From Prochlorococcus sp. AG-347-L20 (GTDB taxonomy: Bacteria > Cyanobacteriota > Cyanobacteriia > PCC-6307 > Cyanobiaceae), in contig QCCP01000002.1 of the NCBI GenBank assembly GCA_003281225.1, positions 1 through 64,000 of the forward strand: 64,000 bases of DNA. The letters run 5' to 3'. Below the pieces are notes generated by a model. The model was not told where the DNA came from. It worked only from the letters and a program-made list of their open reading frames with translations, and did no database searches. Below, piece after piece: positions 57,873 to 63,478 of this stretch. The first letter of the stretch is position 1; the number at the start of each line of letters is the position of its first letter. The translations under genes and the position numbers were made by a program.

Positions 57873-58307
57873 TTGAATCAGATATTCCAGAGACTCTCAT
57901 CAGTATTTTTGTATACTTTGCCATTAAAGGCTTCAATTCCTTTTGGATATTATTTGTTCTATAAATATTCATTTTTAAAAATACTATTATTAATAACTTT
58001 CCCTATAGCAATAATTGAAAAATCTTTGCCTTTTGGTAGTTTTTTATTATTTATAATTTTGTTTGCTGGATTAGCAAGAAATCCAAATGTTCCCTATTTC
58101 GTTAGATATAACGCATGCCAAGCATTACTTATTGATATTGCCTTGATTATAATTTCATATTTCTTGAGAATATTTCCCATAGTTGAATTAGGCTCAATAA
58201 TTTTTATATTTACAATATGTATTTTTATCTATTCGATTTCTCAATGTATTTTTGGAGTTGAACCTGAAATTCCTTTAATTAGTAAATCTGTAAGAATGCA
58301 AATTTAA
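57873..58307 (+). CDS. Tic20-family membrane protein
   Basis: A 144-residue integral membrane protein starting at TTG, with four hydrophobic helices. The block NPNVPYFVRYNACQALLIDIALIII (residues 71-95, two parts) matches the conserved core of cyanobacterial Tic20 homologues, which are relatives of a component of the chloroplast import channel. In a free-living cyanobacterium its role is unknown; growth under stress has been proposed. The 3' end is followed by a short spacer and the small secreted-protein gene on the other strand. Family assignment is moderately strong. Confidence 0.75.
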   Translation: MNQIFQRLSSVFLYTLPLKASIPFGYYLFYKYSFLKILLLITFPIAIIEKSLPFGSFLLFIILFAGLARNPNVPYFVRYNACQALLIDIALIIISYFLRIFPIVELGSIIFIFTICIFIYSISQCIFGVEPEIPLISKSVRMQI

Positions 58308-58334
58308 AAAGATTTACAGATTTACTGACTTTCT

Positions 58335-58664
58335 TCAGCACTCATTCAGAATAGATTCCCATCTTTGTTGACTTGCCTTTATCGCTTGCATTGGTGGATT
58401 AGCTCCCTCTATTTCAAAGGCTTTAATTAATGATTTATTAGCTAATAGACCTAATCTTGCGGCCTCTCTTTGCCTAGAGCATACTTTTTTTCTTGACCCC
58501 TCTTTTAGACTATTTTCGATTTCTTTAAGAATCTGGCTAGCTTCATTAGATTTAGAATAAAAATCATTCATGTAAACATCAAGTGCCGTATCAGCAAAGA
58601 TTTCAACTGGAGAAATTATTGTGACTAAGTACACTATAAAACTTACAAATACAAATATTTTCAT
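58335..58664 (-). CDS. Small exported helical protein
   Basis: A 109-residue protein with a signal peptide at residues 1-23 (FVSFIVYLVTIISPVEIFADTA). The mature part is helical, NEASQILKEIENSLKEGSRKKVCSRQREAARLGLLANKSLIKAFEIEG (residues 40-86), with a single pair of cysteines (C62, C109) that could form a disulfide outside the cytoplasm. No family is recognised. It is followed after 7 bases, upstream on the same strand, by the membrane-protein gene at 58672. Probably a thylakoid or periplasmic small protein. Confidence 0.7.
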   Translation of the reverse strand: MKIFVFVSFIVYLVTIISPVEIFADTALDVYMNDFYSKSNEASQILKEIENSLKEGSRKKVCSRQREAARLGLLANKSLIKAFEIEGANPPMQAIKASQQRWESILNEC

Positions 58665-58671
58665 AAGAATC

Positions 58672-59256
58672 TTAAGTAAATTTTTTACCCGATCTCTTTA
58701 ATACTAAATAAAAGGTAAGAACGCTAATTGTTCCGGATGGACCTATTAAAATATGCCAAAATTGATCACCACTTATTGAAAGCCTTGTTCCAAAGAAAGT
58801 CGTAAAAAAAATACCAAATATTGGGTAAAGGATAAAAAGCCAATCTTTAAAAACTCTTTGCCAATTTATAATTAGAAAGATACTTATTATTACTTGAAAA
58901 AGAAGAGCAATCGTTTTATCAAATAAAAAATATGAGATTATTGAACACAAAGAAATGCAAAAATTAGTTTTTTGAATAAATTTATTTTTTAAAACTGATA
59001 TTGATAAACATGTTAGACCTAAAGATAGGAAAGAATAAAATAACCAATTAAATAGAGAGGAATGATCTACATAAATCCAAGATGTGTGGGTATGATCTAT
59101 CATCTCAGAAATGGATGCCAATCCTAAAAAAATAAAACCTAAAGGTATCAATTCGTTCTGGCGAATGTGTTTGAATTTTTTGATCGATCTAATTCCTAAT
59201 AATATCGGGATTATTGCCGCCTGAAGATGGGCTAATAATAAAATTGAAAAAAACAA
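58672..59256 (-). CDS. Integral membrane protein, unknown
   Basis: A 194-residue membrane protein with about six hydrophobic segments (for example LLLAHLQAAIIPILLGI at the start and FWHILIGPSGTISVLTFYLVL at the end). Charged loops HIRQNELIPL and MIDHTHTSWIYVDHSSLF contain several histidines; H79 and H81-like positions could bind heme or a pigment but this is speculative. I recognise no family. It lies 7 bases before the small secreted-protein gene on the same strand, so probably co-transcribed. Confidence 0.65.
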   Translation of the reverse strand: MFFSILLLAHLQAAIIPILLGIRSIKKFKHIRQNELIPLGFIFLGLASISEMIDHTHTSWIYVDHSSLFNWLFYSFLSLGLTCLSISVLKNKFIQKTNFCISLCSIISYFLFDKTIALLFQVIISIFLIINWQRVFKDWLFILYPIFGIFFTTFFGTRLSISGDQFWHILIGPSGTISVLTFYLVLKRSGKKFT

Positions 59257-59310
59257 AATTAATTCTCAAACTCAATTTATCTGAAATTTAAAGATAAAAA
59301 CCATGTTCAG

Positions 59311-59517
59311 TTATCTTAGAAGAGATAGATACCATTGCCCGATTACTACTATCAATATTGTAAGAACAAAAGGGAAAGCAGGATATCTTGTCTGAAAATT
59401 AGCTGGTGGCCAAGGAGACCAAGATATCAATCTACCTTGAGGTTCATTTGAAATAACTTTTTTTTTCAATTTTTTGGATATTAAATTATCTGTGGCAAAT
59501 CCTTTACTCATAGTCAA
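59311..59517 (-). CDS. Small single-pass membrane protein
   Basis: A 68-residue protein, possibly starting at M3 (MSKGFATDN), with a polar N-terminus, a Trp/Pro-rich middle (LISWSPWPPANFQTRYPAFP) and one C-terminal membrane helix, FVLTILIVVIGQWYLSLLR. The W-P-P-A-N-F-Q-T-R block looks conserved and is not seen in random DNA. It lies 80 bases from the tRNA-Ser gene on the same strand. Function is unknown; small thylakoid proteins of this size are common in cyanobacteria. Confidence 0.6.
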   Translation of the reverse strand: MTMSKGFATDNLISKKLKKKVISNEPQGRLISWSPWPPANFQTRYPAFPFVLTILIVVIGQWYLSLLR

Positions 59518-59596
59518 AATAAATCTTATCTTAACAAGAACGTATTAAAAAGGCGTTTATATTATTTAGTTGAATTTCATTTGCTTTTTATTAGAA

Positions 59597-59683
59597 CGGA
59601 GGGGGTGGGATTCGAACCCACGGTGCCCTTGCAGACACGCTAGTTTTCAAGACTAGAGCCTTAAACCACTCGACCACCCCTCC
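59597..59683 (-). tRNA. trnS: tRNA-Ser (anticodon UGA)
   Basis: An 87-base cloverleaf on the minus strand. The acceptor stem pairs GGAGGGG at 59683-59677 with CCCCUCC near 59604-59598, and base 59597 is the discriminator G; CCA is not encoded. The anticodon arm CTAGT-CTTGAAA-ACTAG gives anticodon TGA (Ser, UCA codons), the variable arm is long as expected for Ser, and the T-arm GGTTCGAATCC is standard. The 5' end faces the recombinase gene at 59893. Such tRNA genes are integration hot spots, but here the 3' end points away from the element. Confidence 0.97.
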
Positions 59684-59811
59684 AACGGGTTATTCAGTTG
59701 TATCCGAACCATTAATATATATCATAAGAAGTCAGTCATAGTCAAGCAATTCACGTTATAACTAGGGTTCTCAGGGGTTATGAAATGAAACTATTTTTTG
59801 ATTGACAGAAT

Positions 59812-59840
59812 ATAGGTTAACTTGCACCTATTTGTACATA
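59812..59840 (+). repeat. Left copy of an imperfect direct repeat flanking the recombinase cargo
   Basis: The 29 bases resemble those at 61950-61978, 22 of 29 identical without gaps, ending in the shared GTACATA. This copy contains the inverted repeat ATAGGT-N8-ACCTAT. The copies enclose the recombinase, both Cys4 genes and the DUF1651 gene, about 2.1 kb. Confidence 0.5.
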
Positions 59841-59851
59841 TTGGTTAGAAT

Positions 59852-59875
59852 TAGTCCACGCAGGGTAGTCCACGC
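59852..59875 (+). repeat. Tandem 10-base repeats TAGTCCACGC before the recombinase gene
   Basis: Two perfect copies of TAGTCCACGC (59852-59861, 59866-59875) separated by AGGG, 14 bases start to start, 18-41 bases before the ATG of the recombinase. The GC content is higher than in the surrounding DNA. They could be arm-type recombinase sites or an operator. Confidence 0.6.
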
Positions 59876-59892
59876 TAATTTTCCGAACAAAA

Positions 59893-61083
59893 ATGGCCAA
59901 TTCAACAGTTGTATTACAAGCAAAGTTAGATGCTACTAATGACCTACTTAAAAAGGAAAGAGTAGGAGTGACTATATATATAAGGAGAGATGGTTTTACT
60001 CTTAGGGCTGTTTTACCTTCAAAAGATCCAAAATCTAAACAGAATCTCCAACAATGGGTTCCAATAAATTTAAAAGCAGAAATTGGTAATCATAAGGAAG
60101 CTGTTAGGTTGGCTAAGAAATTAGGTCTGGAGAAAAAGTCTGGATTATTTAATTGGAAGAATTGGCAAGTAACTGAAGAAGAAAAGATTGAAGTAGATAA
60201 ACAAAGTAGAAAAGTTGGAGATATTATCAAAAGATTTGAAGAGGACTTTTGGAGTGCTGAAGATAAGGACAGAAATAATAATCAAAACATGGCTGGGTGG
60301 AAACAGATTGAAGGTTATCTGTTACAGATGGAAAAACATAAAATTCTAAATTATGAAAATATTGTTGAACTTGCTAATAAAGCACCAACTGGATCAAAGA
60401 AAAAAGCGGATACTGCAAAACATTTTTTAAGGCTGGCTAAGTTTGCAGAAATTCCTAATTTGAAAAAATTACAGGAATGGGCAACAGCTACTCAAAAAGC
60501 TTACAAAGATGACGCTAAAAAAAGATCCAGAAAAAGATTAAAAGATGAGGAATATCTATACCATGCAAGATTATTGAGAGAAGATCCAACATGGGGTTGG
60601 GCTTTGGCTGCTCAATTAGTTTTTGGTACTAGAACCTCAGAAGTATGGAGCATTAAACCATTTGAAGAATCTGGAAAGATTATGGCTGAAGTATTAACAG
60701 TACCCAAAAGTGAAGAGCCATCAGAATGGAGAATTACACCAGCATTAAACCAAGAGTGGGCAAAGTCATTAGACATTATGAATGTACATAAGGAATTTAG
60801 TATTGATAAAACTGAGGATTATGATTCTGCATTTTTAAAATCATTTAACAGAAGATATACCAAATGGCTGGCTAAAAAAACCAATTCAGCTTTCCAAGCT
60901 TATGACCTAAGACACGCTTATGGTTATCGAACTGCAAATATGAATATCAATACAGCTTCAGCATCAAAATTTATGGGACATAGTGAAGCTGTTCATACCG
61001 CAACTTATCAAAAGGGATATGATAAACAAGACGTTTTACAGACATTAAATTTATTAGACCAACAACAACAGCAACAACAATAA
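59893..61083 (+). CDS. Tyrosine recombinase / integrase
   Basis: A 396-residue site-specific recombinase of the phage-integrase family that would move the element in and out of the chromosome. Catalytic residues are seen as R247 (FGTRTSEVWS), R340 and H341 (AYDLRHAYGY), H363 (MGHSEA) and Y372 (ATYQKGY), all within the last 150 residues; the N-terminal 200 residues carry arm- and core-binding parts. An unusual glutamine run (seven Q) ends the protein, from a CAA/CAG run at 61060-61080. It faces away from tRNA-Ser(UGA), 209 bases off. Codon use is less AT-biased than later island genes. Prochlorococcus tRNA-linked elements with such recombinases (tycheposons) are known; this may be a member. 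Confidence 0.92.
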   Translation: MANSTVVLQAKLDATNDLLKKERVGVTIYIRRDGFTLRAVLPSKDPKSKQNLQQWVPINLKAEIGNHKEAVRLAKKLGLEKKSGLFNWKNWQVTEEEKIEVDKQSRKVGDIIKRFEEDFWSAEDKDRNNNQNMAGWKQIEGYLLQMEKHKILNYENIVELANKAPTGSKKKADTAKHFLRLAKFAEIPNLKKLQEWATATQKAYKDDAKKRSRKRLKDEEYLYHARLLREDPTWGWALAAQLVFGTRTSEVWSIKPFEESGKIMAEVLTVPKSEEPSEWRITPALNQEWAKSLDIMNVHKEFSIDKTEDYDSAFLKSFNRRYTKWLAKKTNSAFQAYDLRHAYGYRTANMNINTASASKFMGHSEAVHTATYQKGYDKQDVLQTLNLLDQQQQQQQ

Positions 61084-61085
61084 TT

Positions 61086-61388
61086 ATGAAAAGAAAAGAT
61101 CCAACACCTATTGATGACACTCAGTACTTTCGAGGCCAAATGATGAAGAATGTTATGGAGTTGCATGAGGGGGAATATAGGTGGTATAAGATTCAAAACT
61201 GTCCTAGATGCAAACTTAAAAAAGGTATAAAACCATGCCTCTGGGGTATGCCTTCTGCTGAAGTTGCTCACTCTGGTAAATATGCAATTATGGGCTGCTC
61301 TTTAGAAATGCCTTCAGCTAAATGGGCTTGTGTAAGGTGTAACTATAAAATTTATTATCCACCTGATTGCTTAGAGAGGGATTGGTAA
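61086..61388 (+). CDS. Cys4 zinc-ribbon-like protein A
   Basis: A 100-residue protein starting 2 bases after the recombinase stop. Two pairs of cysteines, CPRC (about residues 39-42) and CVRC (about residues 81-84), with further C49 and C67, form a zinc-ribbon-like pattern. The blocks QNCPRCKLKKGIKP, YAIMGCSLEMPSAKWACVRC and IYYPPDC are repeated in the next gene in altered form: C-P-R-C-K, I-x-G-C and P-x-x-x-W-x-C-x-x-C are shared, so the two are paralogues. I recognise no family; a DNA- or protein-binding role is possible. It is the first cargo gene of the element. Confidence 0.7.
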   Translation: MKRKDPTPIDDTQYFRGQMMKNVMELHEGEYRWYKIQNCPRCKLKKGIKPCLWGMPSAEVAHSGKYAIMGCSLEMPSAKWACVRCNYKIYYPPDCLERDW

Positions 61389-61390
61389 TT

Positions 61391-61675
61391 ATGAATTGCA
61401 ATCCAATACCAGAAAGAGAAGATTGGTTCATTACTGATAGGAAACCAACTATTTGCCCTAGATGCAAAACAAAAGAAGTTAGAAAAGCTGTTTTAGGTAA
61501 GCCACTAGAGGAGGATTTTTTTCGTGACGATATATTTGTAATTGGCTGTATCCCTGACTTTCCTATTAATAGAACTTGGGGTTGTAGGCAATGTGATGCT
61601 GCATTTTTTAAAGATACTCCAAGAAATAAAGCTGCACTTGGAGGTTTAGTTCCACATCAATGGCCTAAAGATTAA
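61391..61675 (+). CDS. Cys4 zinc-ribbon-like protein B
   Basis: I chose the ATG at 61391, two bases after the preceding stop; the longer frame would begin inside the previous gene. The 94-residue protein repeats the plan of protein A: ICPRCKTKEVRKAVLGKPLEEDF (about residues 21-43), FVIGCIPDFP (about 51-60), then RTWGCRQCDAAFFKDTP (about 64-80). Cysteines in CPRC and CRQC should bind zinc. It is less than half identical to protein A but keeps all spacing, so the pair arose by duplication. Co-transcribed with the recombinase. Function unknown. Confidence 0.72.
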   Translation: MNCNPIPEREDWFITDRKPTICPRCKTKEVRKAVLGKPLEEDFFRDDIFVIGCIPDFPINRTWGCRQCDAAFFKDTPRNKAALGGLVPHQWPKD

Positions 61676-61676
61676 T

Positions 61677-61931
61677 ATGGCTAAGTCTTACTGGTTGGTT
61701 AATTCAAATAGATCAAGAGTTAAAAGGTTTATTGAAAATACGAATAATAAAGACCAATTTTTTAAATATATGTTTATTGATTCTGGGAAGGTTACTTCTA
61801 CATGGGGGAAAGAACCACCTGTGATGACAACTAGAGAAGAATTAAAGAAAGAAGCGGCTAGAGAAGAATGGAAAAAATTAATTGCTCAAGGTTGGAGAAG
61901 AACTGAGGAAGTTTGGACTGAAAATCAGTAA
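61677..61931 (+). CDS. DUF1651 small protein
   Basis: An 84-residue protein starting one base after the preceding stop. The pattern YWLVNSNRSRVKRFIENT, FIDSGKVTSTWGKEPPVMTTREELKKEAAREEWKKLIAQGWRRTEEVW (in parts, residues 5-81) matches the layout of DUF1651, a family almost confined to Prochlorococcus and marine Synechococcus and often near islands and phage-like genes. The R/E-rich helix followed by L-I-x-x-G-W is the core. It is the last gene before the right copy of the direct repeat at 61950. Function unknown. Confidence 0.75.
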   Translation: MAKSYWLVNSNRSRVKRFIENTNNKDQFFKYMFIDSGKVTSTWGKEPPVMTTREELKKEAAREEWKKLIAQGWRRTEEVWTENQ

Positions 61932-61949
61932 TATCGCTTCATATTTTAA

Positions 61950-61978
61950 TTGGTTTACCTGTAGATATTAGTACATAA
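61950..61978 (+). repeat. Right copy of the imperfect direct repeat
   Basis: Matches 59812-59840 at 22 of 29 bases with no gaps, including GTACATA at the end and G-G-T-T-x-A-C-x-T-G in the middle. Unlike the left copy it does not form a good inverted repeat. It could be an attachment remnant, an arm-type site or a shared regulatory site. Confidence 0.5.
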
Positions 61979-62024
61979 AAGTTGACTAAAAACATGGTTA
62001 AAACCCAGTAATTACAATAGGAGT

Positions 62025-62080
62025 GGTGCAACCCATCTGGCGTAACTCTGGGAGTTTTTTGTTTACGGACTCCCATTTTT
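62025..62080 (+). promoter_or_regulatory. Hairpin-rich leader with intrinsic terminator: possible attenuator or small RNA
   Basis: TGGGAGT (62049-62055) pairs with ACTCCCA (62069-62075), followed by five T's: a terminator 15 bases before the ATG of the next gene. The same left arm can pair otherwise: AACTC-TGG-GAGTT (62044-62056) and CCCA (62032-62035) with TGGG (62049-62052), so the structures are mutually exclusive. GGT-GCA-ACC (62025-62033) adds a small hairpin. This may be a transcription attenuator for the downstream mini-HTH gene or the 3' end of a short RNA. I know no family that matches. Confidence 0.5.
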
Positions 62081-62094
62081 CTTTTATTAATCTA

Positions 62095-62355
62095 ATGCCT
62101 AATAGATATCAACCAAGAACTACCAAAGAAATGGCTAGTGATTTGGGAATTACAGAAACCAAATTAAAGTCACTTTATATGAAGGTTAAGTTTCAACAAG
62201 GTAAGCAGTTTGTTGTTATGAGTGTCCCATTATCTAAAAAAGATAAAGAGCATAAAGGTAAAAAAATTGTATGGAGCAAACAAGCTACAGAGCAAAAATA
62301 TTTTGGCAAAAGAGGTAAACCAAACAAACTTACAAAAATTACGAGGTGGAATTAA
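62095..62355 (+). CDS. Mini-helix-turn-helix protein of the element
   Basis: An 86-residue basic protein starting at ATG 62095, after the terminator-like hairpin. The earlier in-frame start at 62023 would lie within the hairpin region and is unlikely. The core TTKEMASDLGITETKLKSLY (residues 9-28) is helix-turn-helix-like and shares L-G-I-T-E-x-K-L with the gene at 32032-32265; both continue with P-L-x-x-K. The basic C-terminus (KRGKPNKLTKITRW) suits nucleic acid binding. AlpA/excisionase-like role beside an integrase gene is plausible. Its stop overlaps the next ATG (TAATG). Confidence 0.65.
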   Translation: MPNRYQPRTTKEMASDLGITETKLKSLYMKVKFQQGKQFVVMSVPLSKKDKEHKGKKIVWSKQATEQKYFGKRGKPNKLTKITRWN

Positions 62356-62660
62356 TGAGTTTAGAAGAACGCTTATTTAAGTCTTTTAACGATCAGCAGA
62401 AGATTGAACATGAGGCTAGAGAAATTGAAACTCTAATTAAGTCTTTTGAAGGTGCTGCTGGCCTATTACCAGAAAGGCAATATGGCAATCCAGTAGATCC
62501 AACTAAATTTGGATTAACTTTAAAATCAATTATTGAACGTAATCACAAAGAACTTGCATCTTACTTAACGTGCATAAACGTAGTTCTTTATAAAAGAGTC
62601 TTATTTTATTGTAAGTTCACTACCAAAAAATGGAATCACTTTAAAATTTTTTTCTTTTGA
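62355..62660 (+). CDS. Small helical protein with a degenerate C-terminus
   Basis: 101 residues from the ATG at 62355, with GAGGTGGA as ribosome site 6-13 bases upstream. Residues 1-70 (LEERLFKSFNDQQKIEHEAREIETLIKSFEG and then GNPVDPTKFGLTLKSIIERNHKELASYL) look like a real helical protein. After residue 71 the composition becomes hydrophobic and irregular, and the last 20 codons overlap the convergent GNAT-like gene by 60 bases. The change near 62565 suggests truncation at an element junction. No family recognised. Confidence 0.5.
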   Translation: MSLEERLFKSFNDQQKIEHEAREIETLIKSFEGAAGLLPERQYGNPVDPTKFGLTLKSIIERNHKELASYLTCINVVLYKRVLFYCKFTTKKWNHFKIFFF

Positions 62661-63476
62661 AAAACATAAATAACGCGGTTTAAATCTTTTGTGAAAATCA
62701 TTGTTTGATATTAAATATTTTTTTTCTATATCTAATTCAATAAATAAAACTAAAAAATAATAACATAAGGCGCTGGAGAATATCTCAATATTCTCAAGAA
62801 CATATTCTTTTTTTATTAGGGGGGTTATGTATAAAACTGGCAAGAAGATATTTAATCCTAGTATTTTCTTCTTCCGCGTAGTTTTGACAGCTTTGAAAAT
62901 AATATCATTATTATTAAGTACGATTTTATAAGTTTTTGTGCCACTCTTAAAATTTTCTTTAAATGAAGAATAGATATCTTTTACAGGTATTATTTTTCTT
63001 ACATATTTTTTAAATGCAAATGGTGAAAAATATTTAAATCCCTCAAAATAAAAAAATCTAGCTGTAAGTATATCCATATACTTAAATCCAAAACTAAGAA
63101 AAACTGTAATTGCTATGTTATTTGGTGTAAAATTTACAACTGAATATTTTCTTTTATTCAAATAATCAACAGCAGATTTAGCAAGTTGAATGGATTCCAT
63201 ACCTCTAATGTTTGGCGAGACATACCAAGACATTAGATTAGCTACGCGAATTTCTTCTCCCCTTGAAAAATATTTTCCTTGGTAAGGAGATAAGACTGCA
63301 CCATTAATTTCATTATCAGAATTAAAAATATAGAAACCGTAAAAATCTATATCTTTATTTGCTTTTTTAATATAATTTTTTACTTTATTAGATCTTTCTA
63401 ATGACCAAGAAAAACCTAGAGCAAGAAATTTTATTACTTTATTTAATTCATTCTCTCTTATTATAGAAATAGCCAT
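62601..63476 (-). CDS. GNAT-like acyltransferase domain protein
   Basis: A 291-residue protein. Its first 130 residues have the GNAT fold order: IKFLALGFSWSLERSNKVKNY, FYIFNSDNEINGAVLSPYQG, then VANLMSWYVSPNIRGMESIQLAKSAVDYL (in parts, near residues 78-105), where the P-x-x-R-G-x-x-x-x-x-L block resembles the acyl-CoA-binding loop. The second half is unlike known domains and contains many aromatic and Lys residues. Very AT-rich, unlike the recombinase region. It is 2 bases from the upstream PIG-L gene, so a transferase/deacetylase pair for sugar modification is likely. Substrate unknown. Confidence 0.65.
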   Translation of the reverse strand: MAISIIRENELNKVIKFLALGFSWSLERSNKVKNYIKKANKDIDFYGFYIFNSDNEINGAVLSPYQGKYFSRGEEIRVANLMSWYVSPNIRGMESIQLAKSAVDYLNKRKYSVVNFTPNNIAITVFLSFGFKYMDILTARFFYFEGFKYFSPFAFKKYVRKIIPVKDIYSSFKENFKSGTKTYKIVLNNNDIIFKAVKTTRKKKILGLNIFLPVLYITPLIKKEYVLENIEIFSSALCYYFLVLFIELDIEKKYLISNNDFHKRFKPRYLCFSKEKNFKVIPFFGSELTIK

Positions 63477-63478
63477 AA

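Larger units (their letters stand above)
59684..59892 (+). other. Spacer between tRNA-Ser and recombinase, with att-like repeats
   Basis: No gene is present. It holds the inverted repeat ATAGGT-taacttgc-ACCTAT (59812-59831; eight-base spacer as in tyrosine-recombinase core sites) and two copies of TAGTCCACGC, at 59852-59861 and 59866-59875, just before the recombinase ATG. Both could be binding sites for the recombinase or its promoter control. A copy of the 3' end of tRNA-Ser was looked for at the other end of the element and not seen. Confidence 0.5.

Noticed and set aside
61060-61080. CAA/CAG run as a microsatellite or repeat element
   Set aside because: It is in frame and simply encodes the Gln tail of the recombinase.
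62023-62094. Upstream start for the mini-HTH protein
   Set aside because: Those 24 codons lie within the hairpin/terminator region and add no recognisable sequence; ATG 62095 is better placed.
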